Shown here: positions 1 through 8,445 of the stretch, in pieces
Layout: each line of letters opens with the position of its first letter
Position numbering within the stretch: the stretch's first letter is position 1
Assembly: GCF_049739465.1 (NCBI RefSeq)
Contig: NZ_JBMHHY010000007.1
Span: forward strand, 276,065 to 340,064
Reading direction: 5' to 3'
Source of the DNA: Embleya sp049739465
GTDB taxonomy: Bacteria > Actinomycetota > Actinomycetes > Streptomycetales > Streptomycetaceae
Length of the DNA: 64,000 bases
Position numbers and translations under genes: made by a program
Notes under the pieces: generated by a model
What the model was told of the DNA's origin: nothing
Database searches by the model: none
The model's input: only the letters and a program-made list of their open reading frames with translations

Positions 1-1028
1 AGCGCCATCTCGGCGGTGATCCCGGGCCCGAACCCGGCCACGATCCCGCGCCCTCCGACGGCCGCCCCACCGGCGGCGAACAGCCGGTCCAACCCGTCGA
101 AGACCACTGCGCTGGCGATGTTCCCGTACTCGGTGAGCGTGGCCCGACTGTGCCGGAACGCATGCGCGTCGACCCCGAGAAAGCGGCTCAGGTCGTCCAG
201 GATCCGCGGCCCACCGGCATGCACCACATAGAAGTCCAACGCCGACGCGTCCCACGTATGCCGACTCGCCAACTCCTCGATCACCGGCGCCAGCGGCTCC
301 ATCGTGCCGGGCACCCGCTTGTCCAACCGAAAGTGGAAGCCGGTGTCCTTGACCGCGTACGAGATCCAGTCCTGGGTGCCCGGAATCAGATAGGACGCGT
401 TGCGCTCCAACCGCATGCCGGTCCCCCCGGAGCCGCGCACCACGGCCGCCGCGACCGCGTCGCCGAACAGACCGTCCGAGAGCAACGACCCGATGTCGTC
501 GTCCACGGGCTGATAGCACAACGAGCAGAACTCGCACGCCACGATCAACACGTTGGCGTCCGGATAGGCGGTACAGAAATCATGCGCCCGATTGATCGCG
601 GCACCCCCGGCCGCGCAGCCCAGCTGGGCGATCGGCAGCTGCCGCGTATCGGCCCGCATCCCGAGTTCGTTGACCAGCCAGGCGGTCAACGACGGCATGG
701 TGAACCCGGTACAGGAGACGTAGATCAGCAGGTCGACGTCCCGCACACCGAGGTCGGCGTTGGCCAGTGCCCGATGGACGACGGGCGGTACGCGCAGCTT
801 GGCCTGTTCCTGGTAGATCAGATTGCGCGTCTCGAAGCCGGGATGGCGCAGGGTCTGTTCGATCGGCTGGACGAGATGCCGTTTGCGGACGCCGGTGTTC
901 CCGATCAGCCGCAGGGCGAGCGGCAACCGGGGGTTGTCCGCGTGCAACCGACGGGCGATGGCGAGCGATTCGTCCAACGTGATGATGTGCTCGGGGACGG
1001 CCACGGCGGGCCGACACAGGGTGCTCAC
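1..1028 (-). CDS. rppA: Type III polyketide synthase, 1,3,6,8-tetrahydroxynaphthalene synthase (C-terminus cut by window edge)
   Basis: RppA-type enzymes condense five malonyl-CoA units to 1,3,6,8-tetrahydroxynaphthalene, which is oxidised to flaviolin and melanin-like pigments. The 342 residues in the window begin VSTLCRPAVAVPEH, as RppA proteins do. The catalytic Cys falls at residue 138 in AQLGCAAGGA, the position known for RppA. The later HAGGPRILDD and EYGNIASAVV segments carry the catalytic His and Asn. The GTG start at 1028 is preceded by AAGGAAG at good spacing. The frame runs off the left edge at AEMA, so only the last few C-terminal residues should be missing. RppA is often followed by a P450 that polymerises the product; that side lies outside the window. 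Family assignment is confident. Confidence 0.95.
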   Translation of the reverse strand, partial: MSTLCRPAVAVPEHIITLDESLAIARRLHADNPRLPLALRLIGNTGVRKRHLVQPIEQTLRHPGFETRNLIYQEQAKLRVPPVVHRALANADLGVRDVDLLIYVSCTGFTMPSLTAWLVNELGMRADTRQLPIAQLGCAAGGAAINRAHDFCTAYPDANVLIVACEFCSLCYQPVDDDIGSLLSDGLFGDAVAAAVVRGSGGTGMRLERNASYLIPGTQDWISYAVKDTGFHFRLDKRVPGTMEPLAPVIEELASRHTWDASALDFYVVHAGGPRILDDLSRFLGVDAHAFRHSRATLTEYGNIASAVVFDGLDRLFAAGGAAVGGRGIVAGFGPGITAEMA

Positions 1029-1233
1029 GAGGTGACTTCCTTGTCTGGAGCTGGTCCGGAGGGGGGTGTTGCTCCCCAACCCTGCGGGCGCCCGGGTCCC
1101 GATCACCTGAGGCCGCGGTCCCGTTCCCGCCCCCGGTCCGACCCGGGACGCGCGCCGCCGGTACTCGCCGCCGGGCATGCGCGGAGGGCCACACGCGATG
1201 CGTGCGGCCCTCGTTCGGTTCGATGCGACTCGG

Positions 1234-1479
1234 TTACCCGGCGGTTTGCATCCGGCGCGGCGCCGTTGCCTGTAGCACCCGGCCCGGGTGCGATCCGGCC
1301 GGGTCCGGGCGGTGCGGTGCCTCGATCACACCGTCGGGCAGCAGCGCGCCGGTGTCCTCGAAGATCAGCACCCCGTTGCACAGGAGGCTCCAGCCCTGTT
1401 CGGGATGGCTCTGTACGACGTGGGCCGCGAGGTGGTCGGACGCCGAGGCGGCGGGGCAGGGAGGGGTGTGCCGACACAT
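1234..1479 (-). CDS. DUF5999 small protein
   Basis: An 81-residue protein beginning MCRHTPPCPAASASDHLAAH and containing HPEQGWSLLCNGVLIFEDTG followed by LLPDG. This pattern is typical of the short DUF5999 proteins that are widespread in Streptomyces. Function is unknown. The ATG at 1479 has GGAAGGA about 9 bases upstream, which decides this start; an upstream in-frame ATG at 1560 would add 27 residues unlike the family. Two N-terminal cysteines and one internal cysteine are conserved-looking, but metal binding is only a guess. It lies upstream of rppA on the same strand, separated by about 200 bp that holds no other gene. Confidence 0.8.
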   Translation of the reverse strand: MCRHTPPCPAASASDHLAAHVVQSHPEQGWSLLCNGVLIFEDTGALLPDGVIEAPHRPDPAGSHPGRVLQATAPRRMQTAG

Positions 1480-1638
1480 GGTCCTGGTCCTTCCGGGGAG
1501 TGCCGAAGGTGACAGCGGGTCCGTGGGGTCCCGCGTGGTGGTGTCACCCTGATTGCTCATGTCCCCACCGTGCGCGTCTCGGTGTCCCGGGCGGATGAGC
1601 CCCGAGCCCCGATTCGGCGCCCCCGGTCCCGCCTTCGG

Positions 1639-2070
1639 TCACTGTTCGCCCAGGGTCATCCACTTCTCCGTCGTGGTCAGCGGTGCGAAGCCCACCTTGG
1701 CGTAGACCGCGTGCGCGTCCGCCGTCGCGAGCAACACCCGCCGCAGCCCGAAGGGGGCGAGCTCATCACGCACGGTGGTCGCCAGCGCCGTACCCAGCCC
1801 CTTGCCGCGCACCGACGGATCGATGTAGACGTCGCACAACCAGCCGAACGTGGCCCGGTCGGTGACCACCCGGGCGTAGCCGACCTGGGCGCCGGAACCG
1901 ATGTCGTACACACCGAAGTTCAGCGATCCGGCGATCGCCGCGTCCTGCTTCGCACGGGGGCGCCCGAGGGCCCAGTAGGCGTCCTCGGACAACCACCGAT
2001 GAATCGTCGCGGCATCGAGCCGATCCGGATCGGTGGACATCTCGTAGCCGTCGGGGAAGTGACTTGTCAT
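1639..2070 (-). CDS. GNAT family N-acetyltransferase
   Basis: A 143-residue single-domain GNAT protein. The acetyl-CoA binding motif A is visible as DVYIDPSVRGKGLGTAL (R/Q-x-x-G-x-G/A form). It is preceded by the beta strand VGYARVVTDRATFGWLCDVY and followed near the C-terminus by AHAVYAKVGFAPL, the usual Y..GF element. Overall it resembles small YjgM/Eis-like acetyltransferases of unknown substrate. The start at 2070 (MTSHFPDGY) is preferred over the ATG 16 codons upstream because the added residues look non-homologous, but the ribosome binding site is weak and the start is not certain. It lies 57 bp downstream of the next gene on the same strand. Confidence 0.85.
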   Translation of the reverse strand: MTSHFPDGYEMSTDPDRLDAATIHRWLSEDAYWALGRPRAKQDAAIAGSLNFGVYDIGSGAQVGYARVVTDRATFGWLCDVYIDPSVRGKGLGTALATTVRDELAPFGLRRVLLATADAHAVYAKVGFAPLTTTEKWMTLGEQ

Positions 2071-2127
2071 ACCGGGGATCCAACCAGCCCGGCCGCCCCG
2101 GAACCAGCGGATATCCAACGGCCGAGG

Positions 2128-2592
2128 TCAGCGCGCCGGCACCGGTACCGGTGCCTCGACGCGGGCCCGAAGGGTGGGCCTGCCGTCGGCGTCGGGGCCG
2201 ATCAGCCGCAGCCGAAGCAGATGACCCCGGCCGGTCCCGGGGGTGTCCCGGCCGAGCGTCCCGGTGGCACAGTCGAAGGTCGCGGCGTCCGTGTGGCGTA
2301 CGAAGAAGGCGGGGCCGGCGATCCCGGCGAGCAGCTCGATCGCGTCGGCCAGCAGCCGGGGACTGCGCGGTCGGGCGTGTTCGACGTCCACCGCGAGGAT
2401 CCCGCCGGGCAGCACGGTCGTCGCGCGCAACCGCCACGGCGAGCCGGGCAGATCGCAGGCGACCCGCAGCCGGGGCAGCAGATCCGCCTCGGGGTCCTCG
2501 GCCACCCAGTCCGGGCGGCCGGTCCGCTCGGCCAGCTCGCGCAACACGTCCGCGGGCGCCTCGCCACCCGACACGCCGAAGAAATCGTCCAT
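2128..2592 (-). CDS. Hypothetical protein, possibly leaderless
   Basis: A 154-residue acidic protein with strong codon bias but no family I recognise. It begins MDDFFGVSGGEAP and ends with an Arg/Pro-rich tail. There are no membrane segments, signal peptide or cysteine clusters; two Cys are scattered. The ATG at 2592 has no Shine-Dalgarno sequence, but TACAGT ends 7 bases before the ATG, which is the spacing of a -10 element driving a leaderless transcript. An in-frame GTG at 2640 is the alternative start. It precedes the GNAT gene on the same strand. Function unknown. Confidence 0.6.
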   Translation of the reverse strand: MDDFFGVSGGEAPADVLRELAERTGRPDWVAEDPEADLLPRLRVACDLPGSPWRLRATTVLPGGILAVDVEHARPRSPRLLADAIELLAGIAGPAFFVRHTDAATFDCATGTLGRDTPGTGRGHLLRLRLIGPDADGRPTLRARVEAPVPVPAR

Positions 2593-2599
2593 GAAAGTC

Positions 2600-2605
2600 A
2601 CTGTA
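2600..2605 (-). promoter_or_regulatory. Putative -10 element for a leaderless transcript
   Basis: TACAGT on the minus strand, 7 bases before the ATG at 2592, matches the actinobacterial TAnnnT -10 pattern. Transcription would begin at or next to the start codon. No convincing -35 is visible. Inferred from spacing only. Confidence 0.35.
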
Positions 2606-2685
2606 AGTCGAAGACTCGTAACCAGCTCCCGGAAGCGCACCGCGGCGCGGCGCGGCGAGCCCCCCCGAAGGCGCGAGGTGCCCGG

Positions 2686-2704
2686 GGCAGGTCTTCAAGC
2701 CCTG
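2686..2704. repeat. Hairpin with TCTTCAAGC loop, copy 1 of 3
   Basis: CAGG and CCTG flank the loop TCTTCAAGC. The same 12-mer GTCTTCAAGCCC occurs at 25573-25584 and 41181-41192, each time inside a GC-rich hairpin in or beside a non-coding gap. This copy lies in the 556-bp gap between the hypothetical gene starting at 2592 and the universal stress gene at 3149. Confidence 0.45.
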
Positions 2705-2750
2705 GAACAGCCCACCGGGAGCTGGACCGCCGCCGAGACGACGACCGCGG

Positions 2751-2928
2751 CAGCCGACCCGCCCCGATCACGAGCGAAGCGACCCGCAGCCGTGCCGCCA
2801 GGCCCGAGTCGCGAGCGCAGCAAGCGGAAATGGCCCAAGTCGGCACCGCAACCGTCGCAGCCGACCCGCCCCGATCACGAGCGAAGCGACCCGCAGCCGT
2901 GCCGGCAGGCCCGAGTCGCGAGCGCAGC
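2751..2928. repeat. 71-bp direct repeat, two copies 107 bp apart
   Basis: Positions 2751-2821 and 2858-2928 match at 70 of 71 bases (C versus G at 2798/2905). Both include CGATCACGAGCGAAGCGA and end with GTCGCGAGCGCAGC. The segment lies in the non-coding gap 2593-3148 upstream of the universal stress gene. Similar GAGCGnAGCGA words are common in intergenic DNA of high-GC actinomycetes, so this may be a dispersed intergenic repeat rather than an operator. The rest of this gap (2929-3148) holds no gene that I can support. Confidence 0.85.
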
Positions 2929-3148
2929 GAGTCGAGGTCGCCCGAGTCGGGGCCGGAGTCGATCCGCCGAGTCCCGGTCGGCCACCCGGCGGGCCGCGGG
3001 GCCGGACCAGGTCGCCGCGCGGCCGATGAAACCGCAGCCGTCGAGCCGAACGCAACGGGTGGAGCGGGCGGGCAAAACCCTCCCGAGCCAAGTGCGACGC
3101 AACCGCAGCGGGTATGACCCTGGTGGGCATCCCGACGAGGTGAGTTCC

Positions 3149-4000
3149 ATGTCGTCCACAGTCGGTCTCGGGGTTCTGGTCGGTTACGACGGTTCCGCCT
3201 CGGCCGAGAGCGCGTTGGACTGGGGGGCGCGTGACGCCGTGGCCCGACGTGTGCCGTTGTACCTGGTCACCGTCGTCCCGGCCGGGCGTTTCGCCCATCG
3301 CATGGAGCTGCGACAACGAGCCCACACGCTCGTCGAGGAGGCCGCCGGCCGGTTGCGGGCGCGGTTCACCGGGCTCGTCGTCGAGGAGTCGGTGCGCGAG
3401 GGGGACGCGGCCGAGTCGTTGCTGGAGGCGAGTGCTCGCGGTGACACCGTGGTCATCGGCAGTCGTGGGCACGGCGGGTTCACCGGACTGGTGCTCGGGT
3501 CGGTCTCGTTGCGGGTGTGTGCGCACACCTCGTGTCCGGTCGTCGTCGTGCACAACGCCGCGGCCGAAGACGCCACCGGCGTGGTGGTCGGGATCGGTGG
3601 GCCCGACGACGATCCGGCGGCGCGGTTCGCCGCGGCCCAGGCCCGCCGGCTCGGCGGTGGGCTGCGCGCCGTGCATTCGTGGGTACTTCCGGTGACCGGA
3701 CTCGCGCCGACGCTGGTCCTGCCGACGATGCTCGACGTCGACGCGGTCACCGCCGAGCGCACCAGGATGGTCGATCGGGTGGTCGGCCCGATCCGCACCC
3801 TGGATCCCGAACTCCCGGTGGATACCGTGGTGATGAACGGCACCGCCGGACGCGACCTGGTCACCGCGTCCGACGGCAACGCGCTCGTGGTGGTCGCCGC
3901 GCACCGCGGCCACGGCCCCCTGCCGATGCGCCTCGGCCCGACCACATACGCGGTCCTGCACCACGCGCACTGCCCGGTGGCCGTCGTCCCGGTGCGCTGA
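3149..4000 (+). CDS. Universal stress protein, tandem UspA domains
   Basis: A 283-residue protein with two UspA folds (about residues 4-140 and 150-283). The first carries the ATP-binding signature GSRGHGGFTGLVLGSVS (G-2x-G-9x-G-S). The second has a weaker version, AHRGHGPLPMRLGPTTY, so only the first may bind ATP strongly. The start MSSTVGLGVLVGYDGS at 3149 is set by GAGGTGAG upstream; a much longer open frame continues upstream but its codon use is not coding-like. Proteins of this kind accumulate in stress, hypoxia or stationary phase in actinomycetes. The gene converges with the CBS-domain gene. Confidence 0.92.
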   Translation: MSSTVGLGVLVGYDGSASAESALDWGARDAVARRVPLYLVTVVPAGRFAHRMELRQRAHTLVEEAAGRLRARFTGLVVEESVREGDAAESLLEASARGDTVVIGSRGHGGFTGLVLGSVSLRVCAHTSCPVVVVHNAAAEDATGVVVGIGGPDDDPAARFAAAQARRLGGGLRAVHSWVLPVTGLAPTLVLPTMLDVDAVTAERTRMVDRVVGPIRTLDPELPVDTVVMNGTAGRDLVTASDGNALVVVAAHRGHGPLPMRLGPTTYAVLHHAHCPVAVVPVR

Positions 4001-4025
4001 GCGATTTCGCCTGTCGCGACATCGC

Positions 4026-4445
4026 CTACCGCGACGCGTACACCTTCTCCGCGAACTCCGCGATCTGCTCCTCGGACAGGTGCCTGGCCACGTCCGCCTC
4101 GCTGATCATGCCGACCAGTCGCTTGTCTTCGATCACCGGCAGTCGGCGGATCTGGTGTTCCTCCATCTCACGCAGCACCTCGCCGATGTCGGCCTCCGCG
4201 TCGATCCAGCGCGGCGTACCCTCACACAGTTCGCCGGCCGTGACCTTCGCCGGATCACGGCCCATCGCGACGCACTTGATCACGATGTCCCGGTCGGTGA
4301 CGATCCCGCACAGTCGCTCGTCGGCGTCGCTGACCGGCAGCGAACCCACATCGAGCCTGCGCATCAACTGGGCGGCCCGGTCCAGGGTTTCCGTCTGCGG
4401 AATCCACTGCGCGCCCTCGTGCATGATGTCCTTGGCCATGGTCAT
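4026..4445 (-). CDS. CBS-domain pair protein
   Basis: A 139-residue protein made of two CBS motifs: residues about 4-60 (MAKDIMHEGAQWI to CGIVTDRDIV) and 70-130 (RWIDAEADIGEVL to LVGMISEADVARHL). Stand-alone CBS pairs bind adenosine nucleotides and act as energy sensors. The ATG at 4445 (MTMAKDIM) has GGGAGG upstream at good spacing. It is the last gene on the minus strand after mgtA and the MgtC-like gene, 122 bp downstream of the latter, and may be co-transcribed with them. CBS domains regulate MgtE-type Mg channels, so a link to magnesium is conceivable but unproven. Confidence 0.9.
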   Translation of the reverse strand: MTMAKDIMHEGAQWIPQTETLDRAAQLMRRLDVGSLPVSDADERLCGIVTDRDIVIKCVAMGRDPAKVTAGELCEGTPRWIDAEADIGEVLREMEEHQIRRLPVIEDKRLVGMISEADVARHLSEEQIAEFAEKVYASR

Positions 4446-4567
4446 GGTGGTGTGCCTCCCACAGTGCCCGGCCGCGTGCCGCGGACGCCGCACGCGGTCT
4501 CTTCATCGTCTCCGGCTCGCCGACCATCGGCCACTCGGGTGAATCCGGCTCCGCGATCCCGTCGATC

Positions 4568-5296
4568 TCAGGAGGACGCGCGTCGTTCGTTCTCCTCGGG
4601 TCCGCCCTCGGTCAGGTGCCAGTGCAGGTCGCGGACGCCCGGGGTCGGGGACAACCGGGCCACCAGCTGTTCGAGCACCTGTCCGGCCGGGCCGGTCACC
4701 GCGAGCGACGCCTCCAGGCGGGCCGTGTCCTCGTCGGGGCGGTGCACGCTCAGGCCCAGGATCAGCGTGTCGTTCGGGGCCAGCGCCTGGACCAGCAGCG
4801 CCCGGGTGCCGGTTTCCGCGGCCCGGTCGCACACCACGTGCACGGTGGCGTGGGTGACCGCGTCCCCCTCCCCCTGCGGGGCGTGGTCGATCAGCCGGCC
4901 GACCGGGCGCAACATGAGGTGTACGGCCAGGACGGCCGCGGTGCCGATGAAGGCGAGGGCGATGCGGCCGGAGGCGGCCAGGACGCCGACGGCGGCGGAG
5001 CACCACAGGGTGGCGGCGGTGTTCAGGCCGCGTACGCCCGCGCCGTCGCGCAGGATGACGCCACCGCCGAGGAAGCCGATGCCGGAGACCACGTAGGCGG
5101 CCACTTGCGTGTTGTTGCCGGTGTTGGGGATGGCCTCGCTGTACAGGACGAACAGCGTGGCCCCGGTCGCCACCAGGGCGTTGGTGCGCAGCCCGGCCAT
5201 CCGGGCGCGCCATTGGCGTTCGACGCCGATCAGGGCGCCACAGGAGACGCCGACCGCGAGCCGGACGAGGAACTCGGTGATGGTGACCGTGTGCAT
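4568..5296 (-). CDS. mgtC: MgtC/SapB family membrane protein
   Basis: A 242-residue protein with an N-terminal hydrophobic domain (about residues 8-130, several helices). It carries the family pattern VERQWRARMAGLRTNALVATGATLF and GIGFLGGGVILRDG. A soluble C-terminal domain of about 100 residues follows. MgtC proteins counter low magnesium stress in many bacteria, by inhibiting F-type ATP synthase in Salmonella. The gene starts 40 bp after the mgtA stop codon on the same strand, the classic mgtA/mgtC pairing, so it should share the M-box leader. The family call is firm; the biochemical role is taken from homologues. Confidence 0.9.
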   Translation of the reverse strand: MHTVTITEFLVRLAVGVSCGALIGVERQWRARMAGLRTNALVATGATLFVLYSEAIPNTGNNTQVAAYVVSGIGFLGGGVILRDGAGVRGLNTAATLWCSAAVGVLAASGRIALAFIGTAAVLAVHLMLRPVGRLIDHAPQGEGDAVTHATVHVVCDRAAETGTRALLVQALAPNDTLILGLSVHRPDEDTARLEASLAVTGPAGQVLEQLVARLSPTPGVRDLHWHLTEGGPEENERRASS

Positions 5297-5335
5297 CGGG
5301 GTCTCCCTTCGGGGTTCGGACTACGACGTCCTGTG

Positions 5336-8053
5336 CTACAGCCAGGTGCCGTAGCGCTTGATGTAGCGGGTCTTGACGTACTGCGTGAGTGCGCAGTATC
5401 CGAGCAGTGTCGCGACCAGGATCGGGAAGTAGGTCCAGGGCAGCGATTGCATCTGCAGCGTGTCGGCCAGCGGCGAGAACGGCAGGTAGATGCCGATCGC
5501 CATGATCACGCCGGTGAGCACGAGCACGGGGGCGGACGCGCGGGACTGGAGGAAGGGGACCTTGCGGGTGCGGATCATGTGCACGACCAGGGTTTGCGAC
5601 AGCAGGCCCTCGATGAACCAGCCGGACTGGAACAACGTCTGTTGCGCCTCGGTGTTCGCGGAGAAGACCCACCACATGACGCAGTAGGTGGTGATGTCGA
5701 AGATCGAGCTGATCGGGCCGATTCGCAGCATGAAGCGGGAGAGGTCGCCGGCCGCCCACTTGCGCGGCTTGCGCAGGTATTCCTTGTCCATCTTGTCCCA
5801 CGGGATGGACAGTTGGGAGATGTCGTAGCACAGGTTCTGCACGAGCAGATGGACCGCGAGCATCGGCAGGAAGGGCAGAAACGCGGAGGCGACCAGTACC
5901 GAGAAGACGTTGCCGAAGTTGGAACTGGCGGTCATCTTGATGTACTTCATGATGTTGCCGAAGGTGCGCCGGCCCTCCAGGACACCCTGTTCCAGGACGG
6001 TGAGGTCCTTTTCCAGGAGGATGATGTCGGCGGATTCCTTGGCGATGTCCACCGCGGTGTCCACCGAGATGCCCACGTCGGCGTCGCGCAGCGCGGCGGC
6101 GTCGTTGATGCCGTCGCCGAGGTAGCCGACGGTGTGCTCGCCGGCCTGCAGGGCGCGGATCACCCGGGCCTTTTGGACCGGGTTGACCTTGGCGAACACC
6201 GCGGTGTGCTCGGCGAGTTCGCGCAGTTCGTCGTCGTCGAGGGCGTCCAGGTCGCGGCCCAGCGGGATCGCGCCGACGGCCAGGCCGACCTCGGCGGCCA
6301 CCTTGCGGGCGACGAGTTCGCTGTCCCCGGTGATCACCTTGACCGTGACGCCGTTCTCGCGCAGCGCCGAGATCGCCTCGGCGGCGGTGGCCTTGGGCGG
6401 GTCGAGGAAGGCCACGAAGCCGATCAGGGTCAGGTCCGACTCGTCGGCGACGCCGTAGTCGGTGCGGGTCGCCGGCACCGCGCGGGTGGCCACGGCGAGT
6501 ACGCGCAGACCCTCGCCGTTCTGCGTCTCGGCGATCCGGTGCACCTCGGCGCGCGCCGCGTCGGTCAGCGCGATGTCCCGGCCGCCCTCGCGCATCCTGG
6601 TGCAGCTCGCCAGGACCTCGTCCACGGCGCCCTTGGTGATGATCAGGTGGGTGTCCGCCTCGCGCTCCAGGACCACCGACATCCGCCGCCGGGTGAAGTC
6701 GAACGGCATCTCGTCGATCTTGGTGAAGCGGGCCTCGGCGAGCAGCCGGTCGCCCTCCTCGACGTGGTCGATGATCGCCCGGTCGAGCAGGTTCTTCAGG
6801 CCGGTCTGGAAGAAGCTGTTGAGGTAGGCGTATTCCAGTACCTCGTCGTCCGGGCGGCCGTGCACGTCCAGGTGGCGTTCGAGGACGATCCGGTCCTCGG
6901 TGAGGGTGCCGGTCTTGTCCGTGCACAGCACGTCCATCGCGCCGAGGTTCTGGATCGCGTTGAGCCGCTTGACGATCACCTTGCGCTTGGACATCGCCAC
7001 CGCGCCGCGCGCGAGGTTGGCGGTGACGATCACCGGCAACATCTCCGGGGTCAGGCCCACCGCCACGGATATCGCGAACAGGCACGCCTCGGGCCAGTCG
7101 CCCTTGGTCACCCCGTTGATCACCAGCACGATGGGGGTCATCACCAGCATGAAGCGGATCAGCACCCAGCTGACCGAGCGCACGCCCCGATCGAAGCCGG
7201 TCTCCGGCCGGGTACCGGCCAGGCTCCTGGCCATCGACCCGAAGTAGGTGCGCGATCCGGTCGCGGTGACCACGGCGGTGGCCGAGCCGGACACCACCGA
7301 GGTGCCCATCAGGCACAGCGCGCTCGACTCCAACGGGTCGCCCCCGTCGGCCGCCTGCCCGTTCGCGGTCTTGGCCGCGACCGCGCCGAGCGTGTCGTAC
7401 TTCTCCACCGGCAGCGACTCGCCGGACAACACGGCCTGGGAGACGAACAGGTCCGTGGAGGCGAGCAGTCGGCAGTCGGCCGGGATCATGTCGCCCGCGG
7501 CCAGGCGAACCACGTCGCCCGGCGCGAGGTGCTCGATGGGTACCTCTCGCTCCAGCGGCTCGGCGTCCTCGTCGGCGCGGCGGAGCACGGTGGCGGTGGT
7601 GGTCACCATCGCCTTGAGCGCCTCGGCGGCCTTCGTGGAGCGGAACTCCTGCCAGAACCGCAGGAATACGCTGACCAGGACCATCGTGGTCAGCGTGATC
7701 ATGCCCTTGACGTCGTCGGTCAGGAAGAAGACCAGGTCCAGGCAGATCAGTACGACGATGAACGGGTTCTTGAACGTCGAGGCCAGTTGTACGGTCCAGT
7801 GCGGCGGACGGTCGTGGCCGACCACGTTCTCCCCGTGCCGCTCCAGCCGCTCGACCGCGTCGCGTTCGGTCAGGCCGTGGGTGGTGGATCCGAGGGTGCG
7901 CAGGATCTGCTCGGGCGGGGCGGCGGCCACCTCGGCCAGTTCGGCGCCGATCCGGGCGGTCACCGGGCCCAGGGTGTCGGCCCGACGGGTCTTGCGCACC
8001 GGACGCCGCGGCCCCGAACGGCCACGCTCCAGTTCTTCCAGGATCTTGGTCAT
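5336..8053 (-). CDS. mgtA: Magnesium-translocating P-type ATPase (P3B)
   Basis: A 905-residue P-type ATPase importing Mg2+. Visible landmarks in order: an N-terminal cation-ATPase domain, the A-domain loop SQAVLSGESLPVEK, the phosphorylation motif DKTGTLTED with Asp379, the hinge GDGINDAAALRDADVG, and a block of C-terminal transmembrane helices ending KRYGTWL. Length fits MgtA/MgtB. The N-terminus MTKILEELERG starts at 8053, with a 100-kDa-class architecture and no truncation. It is preceded by an unusually long leader with an M-box riboswitch and followed by the MgtC-like and CBS genes. Regulation by Mg2+ at the RNA level is strongly implied. Confidence 0.96.
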   Translation of the reverse strand: MTKILEELERGRSGPRRPVRKTRRADTLGPVTARIGAELAEVAAAPPEQILRTLGSTTHGLTERDAVERLERHGENVVGHDRPPHWTVQLASTFKNPFIVVLICLDLVFFLTDDVKGMITLTTMVLVSVFLRFWQEFRSTKAAEALKAMVTTTATVLRRADEDAEPLEREVPIEHLAPGDVVRLAAGDMIPADCRLLASTDLFVSQAVLSGESLPVEKYDTLGAVAAKTANGQAADGGDPLESSALCLMGTSVVSGSATAVVTATGSRTYFGSMARSLAGTRPETGFDRGVRSVSWVLIRFMLVMTPIVLVINGVTKGDWPEACLFAISVAVGLTPEMLPVIVTANLARGAVAMSKRKVIVKRLNAIQNLGAMDVLCTDKTGTLTEDRIVLERHLDVHGRPDDEVLEYAYLNSFFQTGLKNLLDRAIIDHVEEGDRLLAEARFTKIDEMPFDFTRRRMSVVLEREADTHLIITKGAVDEVLASCTRMREGGRDIALTDAARAEVHRIAETQNGEGLRVLAVATRAVPATRTDYGVADESDLTLIGFVAFLDPPKATAAEAISALRENGVTVKVITGDSELVARKVAAEVGLAVGAIPLGRDLDALDDDELRELAEHTAVFAKVNPVQKARVIRALQAGEHTVGYLGDGINDAAALRDADVGISVDTAVDIAKESADIILLEKDLTVLEQGVLEGRRTFGNIMKYIKMTASSNFGNVFSVLVASAFLPFLPMLAVHLLVQNLCYDISQLSIPWDKMDKEYLRKPRKWAAGDLSRFMLRIGPISSIFDITTYCVMWWVFSANTEAQQTLFQSGWFIEGLLSQTLVVHMIRTRKVPFLQSRASAPVLVLTGVIMAIGIYLPFSPLADTLQMQSLPWTYFPILVATLLGYCALTQYVKTRYIKRYGTWL

Positions 8054-8178
8054 GGTCTGTGGTCTCGTCTCGCGGCAGGCCGCGCGGCAGTGCGACCGGC
8101 GGGCCCGGGGCGGCTCCGACCATGGCGGACCCTGGGTCGGGCGCCACGGAAGCCGCCCCGCGTTCGCCGGTCGGTACC

Positions 8179-8250
8179 GGGGCGGGGAAGGAAAAGGGAG
8201 GGGAAAGGGCAGGACAGGAAAGGGACGGAAGGGGCGGGGAGATCAGGGGA
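8179..8250 (-). promoter_or_regulatory. C/U-rich, G-poor tract in the mgtA leader, candidate Rho utilisation site
   Basis: On the minus (mRNA) strand these 72 bases are almost entirely C and U, with only six G and one A. That is extreme for this GC-rich genome. The tract lies between the proline-rich leader ORF (8284-8355) and the mgtA start (8053). C-rich G-poor RNA is the hallmark of rut sites; in Salmonella the mgtA leader is controlled by Rho-dependent termination. Composition is directly visible; the Rho role is inference. Confidence 0.5.
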
Positions 8251-8283
8251 GTCGGACCCACACGCTGCCGCCGTGCCCGCGAG

Positions 8284-8355
8284 CTACCGCGCGAGGCGAG
8301 GTGCCCGGCACGGGGAGCAGGGTTGCGGGGGGTTGGTACTACCGCTTGGACTCAC
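8284..8355 (-). CDS. Proline-rich leader peptide in the mgtA 5' leader
   Basis: A 23-codon ORF, MSPSGSTNPPQPCSPCRAPR then LAR, starting with GTG at 8355 and ending with TAG at 8284. Six of 23 residues are proline, including a PP pair and PPQP. The Shine-Dalgarno GAGGAGGTGA sits 8 bases upstream, one of the strongest in the window, which is hard to explain unless the ORF is translated. It lies downstream of the M-box and upstream of the C/U-rich tract. This parallels the Salmonella mgtL leader, in which slow decoding of proline codons increases mgtA expression. The peptide itself is not homologous by eye. Translation and function are inferred. Confidence 0.6.
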   Translation of the reverse strand: MSPSGSTNPPQPCSPCRAPRLAR

Positions 8356-8366
8356 TGCTCTCACCT

Positions 8367-8400
8367 CCTCGCTGCCGGACCGACGACGCGCAGCGCGAGG
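8367..8400 (-). promoter_or_regulatory. Hairpin overlapping the leader-peptide ribosome binding site
   Basis: On the mRNA strand CCTCGC-GC-TGC (8400-8390) can pair with GCAGCGAGG (8375-8367), leaving a two-base bulge. The right arm covers the first bases of the GGAGG of the leader ORF, so the fold could limit its translation. Pairing is read by eye; no energy was calculated. Confidence 0.35.
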
Positions 8401-8445
8401 CATGCCGCTCGCCCGGCCCGGAATTGGGCAGGCGAAGGCGTACAC

